Shown here one piece after another: positions 20,333 to 31,936 of a stretch of 64,000 bases of DNA. The stretch's first letter is position 1; each line of letters starts with the position of its first letter. Origin of the DNA: Augochlora pura (taxonomy: Eukaryota; Arthropoda; Insecta; Hymenoptera; Halictidae); contig NC_135777.1 in the NCBI RefSeq assembly GCF_028453695.1, positions 8,049,714-8,113,713 on the forward strand, given 5' to 3'. The position numbers and the translations under genes are program-made. The notes below the pieces were generated by a model, which was not told the origin of the DNA, ran no database searches, and saw only the letters and a program-made list of their open reading frames with translations.

Positions 20333-21231
20333 TTGTACAAGGAATACATCGAGCTCGGTGAAAAACATCGGCTGGCAATGCGGTTTTCGTTCGCGTCGGC
20401 ACAAAAGATATCGAGTTTGCCGGTTTCCAGGTCGCCGGCAACAGGTTTGGGTGTGGTTTAGTGTCCGGCGAGGCAAGTATTCCTCTTTCCTGACCGCGCG
20501 CGCGGACCGATCCATCTCCGATTAGGATCGATTCGCGCGACGTCGGTTCTGATTACGCAACGCGAACTTCCTCATCTTTATCCGGTGAACTTGTTAACGC
20601 GCGCAGAGTCGACCGCGTTTCAATAGGAGCAGGAAGAAGAGGCTCTCTCGGATTAACGGGGAATCAATGAACCTTCGCGGCTCTCGAACCGGTTTCCAAC
20701 CGGATGACGAACACATCGGCACAAAGTGACACCTCGCCCGATGATAAGACCCATCGGTACTCGATTCGACGCGACGACACGCGAGACGCGTTCACGATCG
20801 TCGGCTCGGGGATTCACCGGCAGCATTTTTGTTGCTCGCTGGGATTCGCGAGCCGCCGCCAATTATCGGTTCAATGACCATTAAGTAACTCCGCGACCGT
20901 CTCGGGCGAACCGTTTTATTGGATATCATCGTCGGCTCGTTCTCTTTGCATCTGGCCGCGCGCCGATTTCGTCTCCTGTTTTCACTTTTTCACAGAGAAA
21001 TCGCGCAACGTCCTCCTCCTCCCCCCCGACCGTTGTCGCTCTGCGTCCCGAATACTTTCGCGACCCGGACGAAAAATACGGCGCTTTCCCGTTAAGAGAA
21101 AAGTTGCAAATAAATTTCATAGCGCCATTTCCTAGTTGATAACGCGGTCGCTGCCAGTGTGTCTCCGAACGGCGCGTAACTCGTGCACGCTGTTTATCAT
21201 TTTGTTTTGTTCCCCGGAGCTATTATGAATA
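20333..21231. other. CpG-rich patch without a recognisable gene
   Basis: About 850 bp rich in CG. Frames of 60-104 codons on both strands have no recognisable motif (for example one Arg/Cys-rich minus-strand frame at 20201-20515). It could be regulatory or first-exon sequence, but this is unproven. Confidence 0.35.
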
Positions 21232-21233
21232 TA

Positions 21234-21260
21234 CGGTGACGCCCAAAATATTCGGACATT
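21234..21260 (+). repeat. Tc1-like terminal repeat remnant
   Basis: After a TA dinucleotide the sequence reads CGGTGACGCCCAAAATATTC then GGACATT. This resembles the ends of insect Tc1-like transposons and the inner repeat AAAATATTCGGACATT of the Tc1 element at 44021. No matching right end is seen. Confidence 0.45.
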
Positions 21261-21288
21261 AGCGTAACTTTAACTTCTACGCTTGTAT

Positions 21289-21475
21289 ATTTAGCACTGA
21301 GAAACTACCAAGATCTAAAATTGACTAACAAGTGTCATCTTATGAAAATTTCAAGATTGAGCTCATTCGGTTATTGCACGATTTTTATAATAATTTCGTA
21401 CATTTAGCACTGAAATTACTAAGGCCTAACATTGACTAACAAGTATCATCGTATAAAAATTACAAGATTATAATA
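21289..21475 (+). repeat. 112-bp tandem duplication
   Basis: The block TTAGCACTGA...ATTGACTAACAAGTRTCATC...AAGATT occurs at 21291 and again at 21403, a 112-bp offset, with about 85 percent identity by eye over some 70 bp. Confidence 0.7.
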
Positions 21476-21639
21476 GTGTCTACCTGAATAAAGAGACATC
21501 TATGACTATAATAATTATGAAATCACAAATGTGAAACCGGACCTTTGACCGGCAATAATAAGTTTACTGTTAATATACATTGAAAGGAAAAAATCCTTCA
21601 CGTTCTACGGAAGTACATTATATAAATGATAAAATATAA

Positions 21640-21720
21640 CGAACATTCAATTTAGTACAAAACATTACTATATGATTGAAAAAATATAGAAAGAACATCG
21701 AATTTTCACGTTACTCTCAT
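21640..21720 (+). repeat. Dispersed repeat Q, fragment
   Basis: ATTTAGTACAAAACATTACT...GAAAAAATATAGAAAG, then CATCGAATTTTCACG, matches 33085-33165 and the end of 42095-42345. Confidence 0.55.
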
Positions 21721-21879
21721 TGTTAGGAGAAGACTTGATGATTAGAATATATAATATATAATTTGTTGTACATTTACAATATAAAGTGGTGATGATCAGA
21801 ACAGATAATTAAGAATATATAATATATAATTTGCAAGAAGAATTTCACAGCGATCTCAAAATAATTGTTTCAAATAATT

Positions 21880-21979
21880 NNNNNNNNNNNNNNNNNNNNN
21901 NNNNNNNNNNNNNNNNNNNNNNNNNNNNNNNNNNNNNNNNNNNNNNNNNNNNNNNNNNNNNNNNNNNNNNNNNNNNNNN
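21880..21979. other. Assembly gap (100 N)
   Basis: Exactly 100 N, a gap of unknown or nominal size. Confidence 0.99.
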
Positions 21980-23573
21980 CTGATGGAGGCTAAATATAAT
22001 TTTACGTTCGACGGATTCAGAGCTACGCTTTTTTCCCCGTCGTGTACGCGATACGCGTTGACTTATTAGGAGTTATCGTCGCAGCCAACGGACTCGACGA
22101 GAGAACAGAATTGCTAATTGAAAAGCTGCCGGCAGTTCCCTCCGATACGGGTTTCTTGACATTCTTCTGTACATTCTGCGGATCAATATTAGAACTTTTA
22201 ACCATTCTCTTACACTCTCGTTCTTTCTACTTTTATTCGTCACCTTTTTTTTAAATGTTGTATATTCGATGTTCAATTGTTCGTAAAGTTATTGCCAGTG
22301 GGAATTAATTATTGTTATCAGTAGACTGCGGATCTTTGTATAAAATAAAGTATTTCTATGTTAACTGTGATAAACAGAAGTTAGACAAAAATGTATTTCT
22401 TTATTTAGTAATGTCGACAGGGTATATAATGATTGACCATTTCAGCATGTTTCTTATACGATTGATAGAAAAGAACTATTTATCGTTTAAATCGAATGAT
22501 AGAAATTGCTGTTATCGTTGTAAAAAAAACTTAAGAGATAGTACAAAAATTCAGAATTTGTATAAAATACAAAAAGAAATGTAAAAGTCATTCATTATTA
22601 GGAAATATCTAAAATTATAATTATTGACTGGATATTATACAGTGATTGATAGGTTATGTGACAGTGATCGAATCTTTTATTATCATTCCATAAACATTTC
22701 TCACATACAAAATGGTTTATTTATCAATAAAAACTTAAATCTCTAGTGATTAATAATATGTTTGAACATAACACCACCTGTAGTTAACTATAGTATATTA
22801 TATTAACAATGTTATTATATTAATAATATAAAGAATCATATGAATTTAGTCAAATAACTTCCTTATGTAAACTTTGGAGCATATGTGCAAAAATTATTGG
22901 ATACTGAATGTGACATAAAAGTTGATTCACTGATGATTATTATTATTAATGAATAGACCTCTTATTATAATAGACCTTGACACAAGTTACAAAGAAATAA
23001 TAGAAATATCTTTCTTTCTTGAATAATTTTGGTAAATTGATAACGATATATTGACGTTAATAGACTCTTTTAGTCTCTCTACTGTTTCAATGCGCGCCAA
23101 CTCAGTTTTGTCGTAAATGCATAAAGTCTGTAATGTGCTTAAAAGAATCTGCGTTTAAAAAACTGATACTTCATCGATTTAAAAAGAACATACTTTTAAG
23201 TAGGGAAATAATTGAAAAAAAAAAACTAAAAATTTAATTTGGTAAAAATGTACTCGTACAACTTTGTACAAAGTTAAAACATTATGAAATAATTGAAATT
23301 TATTCGGTTGTGTCTTCTTGAACCTGCATCAATTATTTTTAAATTTCAGGCATCCAGATATGCTGTTTTCAAACGTATTTCTGAAATCCGATTTCTTAAT
23401 ATGTACAAGGTGACCGTACGCATCTGGTTCACTTTCTGCAATTTCCAAAATATGCGTTGGACTAATAAATTTTGCACACGAAAATTGCGTGGTTTATAGG
23501 AGCACAGTGTGCAGTACATTTATTTTTTTTTTTTAAAGTGGAGGCGTTTCGGAAGTGCGAAGGCGTTCCTTTC
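21980..23573. other. Unassigned sequence
   Basis: 21980-22210 is moderately GC-rich and open on both strands (60-70 codons) without a recognised motif. The rest is AT-rich. A poly-T run lies at 23521-23534. Confidence 0.35.
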
Positions 23574-23858
23574 TTAACACGTTCCGTGCCATGTGTACCA
23601 CCGGTGGCACACGCAGTCATATTTATTTAATGCGCCAAAAACATATATTTTATGACAAATTTAATTCTGTAAAATTTCTTTTTTAACCAGAAATATGGTG
23701 CATTATACAGAATTCAGTATAGAACAAAACAAATAAAGTTTATTTATTTCTTATATATACAATAATTAATAATTACATTTAATGGTGGATTTTAGTCAAA
23801 ATATCAAATGGCCTGAACGACAAGTCAGGCAAAAATGGCTTGGCACGGATCGTGTTAA
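23574..23858. mobile_element. TTAA MITE, family G
   Basis: A 277-bp element (23578-23854) with TTAA at 23574-23577 and 23855-23858. The terminal inverted repeat is CACGTTCCGTGCCA / TGGCACGGATCGTG (13 of 14 bases pair). A palindrome CCACCGGTGG lies next to the left end. The AT-rich interior is non-coding and vaguely resembles the element starting at 57742. Confidence 0.8.
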
Positions 23859-25652
23859 ATGAAATGTACTTTTTCATATAGAAATATGGAAGAACATCGA
23901 ATTCCGAGTAAAATATTATCGACCTTCATTAGCCAACAACTAAAGTCAACGAGTAATTTAAACTTTATTCTTCGTAAATTTTCTTCACTTTTCGTTGACC
24001 TGCGAAAATCCGTAATAAAGTTGAATCTTCAACTTGATATTACGTAAAAAGTTAAAAAAAAAATAAAAGTTAGTTCTCGAGTTTAGCAATGGTAAAAGTC
24101 AATTTGTTATCCATTATCCGGTATTTTCTAATATTTTGATGCAAAAAATATAGTATTCCGTCTATGAATACAAAGTTAATCTGTAAATTTCCAAAGCGCC
24201 TGCAACTTTAAATATGATTAATAAGCTACATTGTGCGCTGCTAGAAAGCACACAGCTTTTCTATGGAAAGCATCTTTGTTCGACACAAATTTTGAAAGTT
24301 CCAGATGGCGCACAGGTCGCGTGAACAGCCTGTATAACGATTTTTATGGAGAATATAAATTAGATAGCAAGTTCACTCTTCTTCTAATCGTTTTAACAGT
24401 TTAAAAATAATACATCAACTACTGTTTTAAAATTCAGCTACTCAATTTTACCATAAATATCGAATCTCCGTCGTCCGTATACAAGTTGGTCCTATAAGGA
24501 TCAATACTTGTTTATCTTCGTTATTTTCGAGCATGTGCAGACACTTTAATAAAAGAAGTATTTTAGTACTTTTATTTTTGTTTAGTTGTACGAGATCGCA
24601 ACCGACATCTCATCCCATGATACATTAGGATAATAGTGACTCATAATATGGCGGTAATAATTCTTTAACAGTTAGAGAAATTTCAGAGATTTCAAAGTTG
24701 TCTTCACGTGTTTAAATAAAATCATATATTTTTTAATTAAAAAGTATATACATTTTATTATATTTATATTAAGGCTTTTGTATTAAACGACGTATGAAAA
24801 ACGTTTGTTAACGCTTTTTAAGAAATCTTTCAAAATCGAAGGCCAACCGTTAAAAATTTTACTATCCACCCAATTATTTAGCTTAAACTCATGTCACGAG
24901 TTCTTTCGACATTTTTCTTTGAAGGAAAATAATTGAGTCCCTGCTAGACATAGTTCAGTTACGAAAATCCTATTAATAAATTAGGCTTCCGGCGAACAAA
25001 ATGTTAAGAAACACCCTTTGTATCTCTAAAAATAAGAGAAATATTCAAGTGCTAATTCAAGGCTCTTCATCAACAATTGACTCTTTCAGTGAACCATGGC
25101 AGATTTGAAATCCGTAAATGTCGAAAGGAACACTCGTTCGCGAAAGATTGCAGGAAGTACATTAAATTACATTCGGCAAAAACGCAATGGAGAATCGGAT
25201 GAGTAATGGCCACTTCGAACCAGCTCGAACTGTTCCGTCCTTGGCGAAACACATTTTCTCACACCTGCGATGAAAGTTCATCTTTACATTCATTTACTCG
25301 GTAGATCCTGCAGTCTCGTTTCGCAGGCAGTGTCGCAACGTTTTCGAAACACTCGAGCATTTGATTTAAGGCCGTACGATCCTAGAAGTGCTACGACACG
25401 AACGTTACCCACGCTCGGTTCGAAAGGGAACTTAATTATTTGTTGATTCCATTAGGATGAAAACACTCGTACAGCTACCCTCTACCATTCCAGGAACAGC
25501 GTATGGTCCATCGATAAACGACAAATTTCATAATGTCTAACCAAATCTGAGTTAAAAATATTTGAAAAAGTATTGCAAATACTTAATAGAATACTCTCGC
25601 TTCCGTGAAATATTATTTCAAGATTCATTTCACGTTATAGAAATAAATGCAG
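23859..25652. other. Unassigned sequence
   Basis: About 1.8 kb with only short frames. 25280-25430 is somewhat CpG-rich. No element ends are recognised. Confidence 0.4.
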
Positions 25653-25866
25653 TTAACCTCTTCAAAGATGCTGACACGTTATTTGTACGTTTAGTTTTTT
25701 TAAAATTGTAACTATTCTAAGTGCAAAGACAATGAGAATCAGTTGAAAAACTATTCGCTACAGAATCTCTCAGCAATACGGAAAAACCACATCAAATGAA
25801 ATGGATGATAAATAAAAAATAAAATAGATGTACCCTACTATAAAAATTCATCCCTGAAGTGGTTAA
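25653..25866 (-). mobile_element. TTAA MITE, family D (copy D3)
   Basis: A reverse copy bounded by TTAA at 25653-25656 and 25863-25866. The right end AAAAATTCATCCCTGAAGTGG mirrors the CCTCTTTAGGGATGAA end of D1. The body GAAATGGATGATAAATAAAA mirrors D1 and D2. Non-coding. Confidence 0.75.
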
Positions 25867-25929
25867 AGTTATTTATGTCGTAGTGAAGAGAATGATTAAT
25901 TTAAATAGTATTTTTTGGTATTGTTAATT

Positions 25930-26018
25930 TTACTTAATAATTAATTGTTATACTTAATAATTAATTACTAGTAACTTCCATCGCGAGTCGGACTCGTCAA
26001 AGTACGGTAAGGAGTTAA
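25930..26018 (-). mobile_element. TTAA MITE, family B fragment (B4)
   Basis: The reversed family B end, CGAGTCGGACTCGTCAAAGTACGGTAAGGAG, reading into TTAA at 26015-26018. Only about 85 bp of the element remains. Confidence 0.65.
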
Positions 26019-26246
26019 GATTATGGATAAAAGAAACAATTTTAATGTTACTTATAATTATCATTATTTTATATTTGTTAGAAACATGGTTACTTCGAGT
26101 GGATCAGTGTGATCAGGTAACTAGCATTGGTTTACGTTGCCATCAATTGTTTTTCGATCGTTCCTGCCTTCTTTCTCTCTCTCCCTGGCGCGGCGCTTCT
26201 TTTCGATCCGGCAGCCGTGCGCGAATGACGTGTTTCTATGTCGTTG
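26019..26246. other. Unassigned spacer
   Basis: No gene or repeat is recognised. A 73-codon frame lacks any motif. Confidence 0.4.
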
Positions 26247-26330
26247 TTAAACCTCTTGCACTATAACATCGAGTCAGACTCGTAACAAACATTTCGTACA
26301 TAATTTAATAAATATAACTGCCAGTTGTTT
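26247..26330 (+). mobile_element. TTAA MITE, family B fragment (B6)
   Basis: TTAA at 26247-26250 followed by ACCTCTTGCACTATAACATC then GAGTCAGACTCGTAACAAAC, a diverged family B left end. Truncated on the right. Confidence 0.45.
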
Positions 26331-26438
26331 CTATTTAATTAAAACAAAATTTGAATATTCTATCGTCAAAATCTTGGGAATGGAAGTAAATGAAGGCAAT
26401 CAAGAAATAAAAATCCTCTCGTTTCATCAAGTAAAATA

Positions 26439-27508
26439 TTAGGTTGGGGAAAAAGAAATCCATTATTTTTTCGGTAGACGGCTGTAGTGATCGATATCGA
26501 TATCTGTTAAAGTATCGATCAAACAATTTCAGATTTAAGCTCGTTGGAAAAGTGACATTTCGCACTACAAACATTCATTTTCTGTTTCTGTTTGGTCCAT
26601 TCAGTTGCGAGCTACAGGGTGTTAAAAATGGAAGTCGACATAGAGAAAATTCGGTACATTTTACAATTTTTCTTTCATAAAAGTGAAAATGCAAGCCATG
26701 CGGCTGATATTGTGAATGGTGTTTATGGTCCCGATACTGTAACAGCCAATTACGCGTAATTTTGGTTTCGTCGATTCCGTTCAGGCATTGTTGATGTTAA
26801 AGATGCGTCTCGTACAGGTAGACCTGTCGTAGGAAATGTTGACCAAATCACAGAAACAGTCGAAGTTGACTGGCATGTTAGCAGTCGTAGCTTCGCCCAG
26901 GAGCTAAATATCGACCATGAAAGGGTTTTAAACCATTTGCACAAAGTTGGATTTAAAAAGAAGCTCGACGTTTGGGTGCCACATTAATTAACACAAAAAA
27001 CCATGATTGTTCGAATTTCCATCTGTGATGCCTTGGCCAAATGGAACGAGATCGACCCATTCCTTGAACGCCTGGTGACTGGGGATGAGAAATGGATCAC
27101 ATACGACAACATTGTGCGAAAACGTTCATGGTCAAAGCCTGGTGAAGCAGGTCAGACGGTGGCCGAACCAGGACTAACAGCCAAGAAGGTTCTGCTGTGC
27201 ATTTGGTGGGACTGGAAAGGAATCATTTATTATGAGTTGCTTCCATATCAACAAGTGAACCGTTTGAAGTTAGCGATTGATGGGAAACGGCCAGAATTGG
27301 CTAACAGGAGAGGTGTTGTGTGCCATCGAGACAACGCCAGGTCACACACGTCTATAGTGACTGATCAGAAAATCCAGGAGCTTGGCTGGGACGGGTTGAT
27401 GCATCCACCATAGTCCAGACCTGCCACCAAGCGATTACCATGTTTATCTCGCATTGCAAAACTTCCTTAGTGATAAAAAATTGGCATTGAGAGAAAATTG
27501 TGAAATAT
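26439..27508 (+). mobile_element. Mariner element, 3' truncated
   Basis: Begins TTAGGTTGGGGAAAAAGAAA after a TA, with a leader including CGGTAGACGGCTGTAGTGAT. It is of the same family as the minus-strand copy at 15873-16748, but this one keeps the N-terminal coding region and the third-aspartate block and lacks the last ~45 codons and the 3' terminal repeat. Similarity ends after the LALREN codons near 27505, followed by unrelated AT-rich DNA. Confidence 0.85.
26628..27508 (+). pseudogene. Mariner transposase pseudogene (DD34D type)
   Basis: ATG at 26628 begins MEVDIEKIRYILQFFFHK, the mariner N-terminus. Helix-turn-helix segments follow, and then the linker KKLDVWVPH. In-frame stops lie at 26757 and 26985. 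The catalytic domain carries VTGDEKWITYDN (first D), LLCIWWDWKGIIYYELLPY, and RGVVCHRDNARSHTS (second D). Compared with the minus-strand copy, about ten codons are missing after LLPYQ. A frameshift near 27408 separates DGLMHPP from HSPDLPPSDYHVY (third D), after which LALQNFLSDKKL is readable. Two stops, one frameshift, one small deletion and a lost C-terminus make it inactive. The longest uninterrupted part is 27003-27413. Confidence 0.88.
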
Positions 27509-27734
27509 GTTTTCATAAAAATGCTTCCCTACCCAAAATTTCGCCGTTCTTGGCGTGCGTCGTAGCTAAATTTCTACCATATAATATACTATACTATAAT
27601 ATAGTATACTATATAGTATACTATTGTATGTACCATATACCGCAACCATAAGCGTTAACAATTAAAACAGTATTTGTTATTTTGAAAGTAGAAAATATGA
27701 ACGTGAATCAAGAGGGCAAGGATAACCTCAATAT
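27509..27734. other. AT-rich spacer with palindromic TATA repeats
   Basis: 27581-27627 is a run of TATACTA/TATAGTA words that is largely self-complementary. Nothing else is seen. Confidence 0.45.
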
Positions 27735-27888
27735 TTTAGTATTTATTTACAGGTTTGCAGACAATTTATATATGTTCTGGCTTTTTTTTTAGGTAAGCCC
27801 GGGGGAATATTTATTGATAAATAAATCTCAGTATTTATTTACATGTTTGCGGACAATTTAAAAATGTTGCGGGGTCGCCGGCAACCCC
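27735..27888 (+). repeat. 92-bp tandem duplication and short hairpin
   Basis: AGTATTTATTTACAGGTTTG at 27738 recurs as AGTATTTATTTACATGTTTG at 27830, an offset of 92 bp. Between them lies GTAAGCCCGGGGGAATATTT then ATTGATAAATAAA, which reappears reversed at about 36122-36158. The second unit ends in a GGGGTCGCCGGCAACCCC stem (27871-27888). Confidence 0.55.
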
Positions 27889-28039
27889 ACGGGTTTGCTC
27901 TAAAGAAATCGGATTCTAGGGTTAAATTTTGTTTCTCTTTTTACAGTCTTTTGAATCCAATTCTCTGAACTCATCTTCGTAACAAATAAACCACGACTAC
28001 GATTAATGGGTTAATTAGATGAGATAAACTCGATCTCGT

Positions 28040-28165
28040 ACCGCTTCGCTTTGGGCGATCATCGTGGATGATTCATCCACGGTGAATGTGAAAGATGTAA
28101 GATTAAAAAGGATAAAAACGGTATTTTTCGATGAATCATCCGCGATGATCATCCGAAGTGAAAAG
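28040..28165. mobile_element. Small palindromic MITE-like element
   Basis: Arms CTTCGCTTTGGGCGATCATC then GTGGATGATTCATC (left), and GATGAATCATCCGCGATGATC then ATCCGAAGTGAAA (right), pair over about 33 bp with a ~50-bp spacer. No flanking duplication is clear. Confidence 0.6.
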
Positions 28166-29052
28166 GTGTACATTCGGTTTAAATAAGCTCTTCGATAATC
28201 CCATAAATCTGTTTCATCAGTGTTCTTCGCTGAAAAACGTACGAATATTTTTATCGAATGTTAAATTCCTACTTATACATTTTATCATTGTTGATGAGTT
28301 TAATTGTTTCGAAGTTCCAAATAAAAACTGTAGTTTTATGAAGAAGTTATAACATAAATATAGTTCGAAGCACTGTCTTTTTTTATTGGTCGCCTTGTCA
28401 TTTTACTATCTGACGATAAAAATATGGATTTTTGTACAAAAGAAACAAACATTTGATTCATTAGTTAGCAGGAAATAGGAGAAACTAAATTAGAAGATAA
28501 TTTGAAGATAAGAACCTCTTCAATTTAATATTCTACACATTTTAATAGTTTAACAAGAATATTAACCACAAAACGGAACAATAAAATTTACATTAAATGT
28601 TCATAATTTGCTCTATTCGCTCCGATGCATTTTCGATGCCTACTTCGAAAATGATGTTTATCGCACGTATTTTATAAGACTAGCTTGAACTCATTTGTTG
28701 ACTTCTATGATTAATAAGAGAACTACTACCTTCAGTATTAATAATTTTAGTTACTTTATTTCTGCCACCCTCTCTACTTTTTTCTTCGTATCCAATAGTC
28801 AGCGTTTTCCATTTCTCTTTTGTACAATTTAATCATTGTAATCCGCTGTTTAACGGTTTTTGTTATTTTTAATCTAAAAAAAGAGAAATCGGTACATCTA
28901 CAGTACTAATCGATATAAAGAAACTGCAAAGAACATATCGATTATCGCGAATGCTGAAATTTAATAAATATAAGATATAATAATATCTTACCATAACTAT
29001 ATTATAACTACAGTAATAATAATATACTATAACTATTATAACTATAATAATG
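28166..29052. other. Unassigned AT-rich sequence
   Basis: Only short frames. No repeat boundary is recognised. Confidence 0.4.
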
Positions 29053-29146
29053 CCTTGTTGTTTTCTTTATTTATTATAATATTTTATCCTAAGATATAAT
29101 AATAACTTAGGATAAAATATTATTATAAATAAAGAAAACTGCAAGG
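29053..29146. repeat. Near-perfect 41-bp-arm hairpin
   Basis: The left arm starts CCTTGTTGTTTTCTTTATTT and ends TTTTATCCTAAG; the right arm is its near-exact inverse, ending AAAGAAAACTGCAAGG. The loop is about 12 bp of AT. It may be a very short MITE. The stem is too AT-rich and the context too bare to argue for a microRNA. Confidence 0.75.
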
Positions 29147-29678
29147 TATTGGCTAGCGATAATAAATAGCGATAATATGTAATAAATACCATAACATAAT
29201 AGCATGCATAACACTACTGACTAAGAAAATTATATAATAATAATTAACAATAGATCGATTGAAACATGAGACTGGTATCCAAAAAGAAGCAATATAAATT
29301 AAAGAAACTAATCATTGTCGCGTATCCATGAAATCCACGACTGCGTTTCCTCAATAGCAACCGAGACTACTCGGCGTGTGAAATGTAAACTTATATCTAC
29401 TGATTATATCTCCTTATATGGACATTTGCTTTACGTTTATCCACGTAATTCTGTTAGTTCGCGCTATCGATTAATGACTAATCTGAAGTAGCGCATCATC
29501 GCTGCATGTCACGAAGCTGATATTTCTCAGTAATAAGGCAGTCGTTCTTTTAGCTCTTTCGAAAATATCGCTAATGGAGGAAATAAAAATTTATAACGAC
29601 TGTTATTGCAAACGTGGTCATTGTTCGCCATAAAAATATACGAAAGATATATGTATACATATATGTATATATTTTTAT
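29147..29678. other. Unassigned AT-rich sequence
   Basis: Nothing is recognised apart from a TATATGTATACATATATGTA run near 29648. Confidence 0.4.
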
Positions 29679-29930
29679 TTAACCTTTTTGCACTCGAGTG
29701 GCGACTCTGTGGCGCCATTAAAATTGTTGTGAAGCAATCCAAAATTATTTTTATAAACATCGCCAAAAATTAGATTTAAAAAATTATTGAAAGTGTAAAT
29801 GTTATATATGTGTCATGAGACTCAATTTCATATCCATAGAATGAATTTTATCGTATAAAATGGAAATTCTAGAAGCCGGAAAAATTATTTCAAATTTGCA
29901 GTTGAAATGGTTTCGAGTGCAAAGGGTTAA
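29679..29930 (+). mobile_element. TTAA MITE, family A (copy A3)
   Basis: TTAA at 29679-29682 and 29927-29930. Left end CCTTTTTGCACTCGAGTGGC, right end TTTCGAGTGCAAAGGG. The subterminal GGCGACTCTGTGGCGCC is a decayed palindrome. Internal CATATCCATAGAATGAATTT matches other copies. Non-coding. Confidence 0.85.
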
Positions 29931-30932
29931 TAATTATTATCATTATATTAATAATATATATAACCTTAACAAATAGAGAAGTGACAGCATGTGAAACACA
30001 AACTTTCAGTCTCTTGCAAAATTATCCTCATATTTTAATTTAGTAAAAATTGATACAATTTCACAATTAAACGTTTACTTTCATTATAATGTAATTAAAT
30101 AGACCGAATTTCATTTAGATTTATGAAATCTGGGCTGATTAACTAGATAATCACTCCGATAATGTTTAACTGTGTATTCTGCTCACGAATGGTGTTTTTA
30201 AAATAATCTTTACGAATTTTTTTAATAAAGAAATATCAAACAGTCTACGTTTGATCTTGATAATATTTAAATTGTTTCAAATAAAGTATTTATCTGATAT
30301 ATTCTAATGAATTATTTTCTATCAAATATTTTATTAAAATAGAAATTACTTGTAATTCGTAACAAATTGTTCAAATATTAATATGGACAATAATATACAC
30401 TGTCTATGCCTTTTATACAACTTCTTTAGCTTTTCATTCAACTTCCATTTCTCTGCCGACAATATTTATTTGCGTTTACTTGTTTCTTTTTTAATTACAA
30501 AAAATAAATCAACACGAAGCATACAAAGGTAGACGAGGTAGAAAGATATAGTTGTGCATCAATGATCTACCAAAAATAGCAAACCTTTCGTTGCAACATT
30601 TGGAAAGAAGTTAATTGTAAAAATCAACATGGAAGAAATTAATTAATAAGCTGCGAAGAAAAAACATTTCATACTCTGTCATTTTTATTGAAATCGGTTG
30701 TTTCGCGGATGAATTTCTCTAGGAATAAAATCTTATTCGGATAAATTTCTAGGCAGATAAATTTTCTAAATTTCACAAATTTTGTTAGCGCCTAATACAA
30801 TTTGATTCCTTTTTGGTCTTTATCCGTTATCGATCATCGCGAATGAAATTGTGCCTAACTCTGAATAAGACGAGGTTCGCTGTACACGTTTGAAAACGGC
30901 GTTCACTTTTCTCGATGTATTCGTTCGTTCTC
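29931..30932. other. Unassigned AT-rich sequence
   Basis: About 1 kb with no recognisable gene or element. Confidence 0.4.
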
Positions 30933-31432
30933 NNNNNNNNNNNNNNNNNNNNNNNNNNNNNNNNNNNNNNNNNNNNNNNNNNNNNNNNNNNNNNNNNNNN
31001 NNNNNNNNNNNNNNNNNNNNNNNNNNNNNNNNNNNNNNNNNNNNNNNNNNNNNNNNNNNNNNNNNNNNNNNNNNNNNNNNNNNNNNNNNNNNNNNNNNNN
31101 NNNNNNNNNNNNNNNNNNNNNNNNNNNNNNNNNNNNNNNNNNNNNNNNNNNNNNNNNNNNNNNNNNNNNNNNNNNNNNNNNNNNNNNNNNNNNNNNNNNN
31201 NNNNNNNNNNNNNNNNNNNNNNNNNNNNNNNNNNNNNNNNNNNNNNNNNNNNNNNNNNNNNNNNNNNNNNNNNNNNNNNNNNNNNNNNNNNNNNNNNNNN
31301 NNNNNNNNNNNNNNNNNNNNNNNNNNNNNNNNNNNNNNNNNNNNNNNNNNNNNNNNNNNNNNNNNNNNNNNNNNNNNNNNNNNNNNNNNNNNNNNNNNNN
31401 NNNNNNNNNNNNNNNNNNNNNNNNNNNNNNNN
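30933..31432. other. Assembly gap (500 N)
   Basis: Exactly 500 N. Frames spanning it are artefacts. Confidence 0.99.
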
Positions 31433-31936
31433 AACTGGAATTCACAAGCTTTCCGAAAAATTCTTCCACGTGCCTGTTCCCAAGGGACCGTGGTTTAGTA
31501 AAACATTAAAAGATCGAGTTCTTTTTTCATCCGCGACATGGGAAAACCCCGTTAACAGAAAGCAGAAAGTGCACGAGTGAAAACAAAGAGATATGTTGCT
31601 TCATCGTTGATGTATCACGCAACCTGTTTCAAAGAGGACTCTTCGTTCTATCCGGAGAGGTTCATGAACGACCCGACCACGACTCGACTAACGAGTTTTT
31701 ATCAAGCTAATAAACGGATCGGCGAAACGATGCTAGTCCTTGTAAGATGGAGTCTGCAGGACGACGGGGAAATATTCCGGCGCGCCGCATCGTGTCAGCG
31801 CACGGTAGGCTGCAAACCTATTTATCGGAACCAAAATTATTTTAGTAATAATACGAGGTTTAAGGTCACAGTATAGTAAGACGTTGAATTCGTCTCGGCA
31901 TCAGCTACAATGTTATAAATTTAAATATATATATAT
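31433..31936. other. Unassigned moderately GC-rich sequence
   Basis: Open over 99 codons at 31577-31876 (plus), with no recognised motif. It could be part of something hidden by the gap. An (AT)n tract closes it at 31925-31938. Confidence 0.35.
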
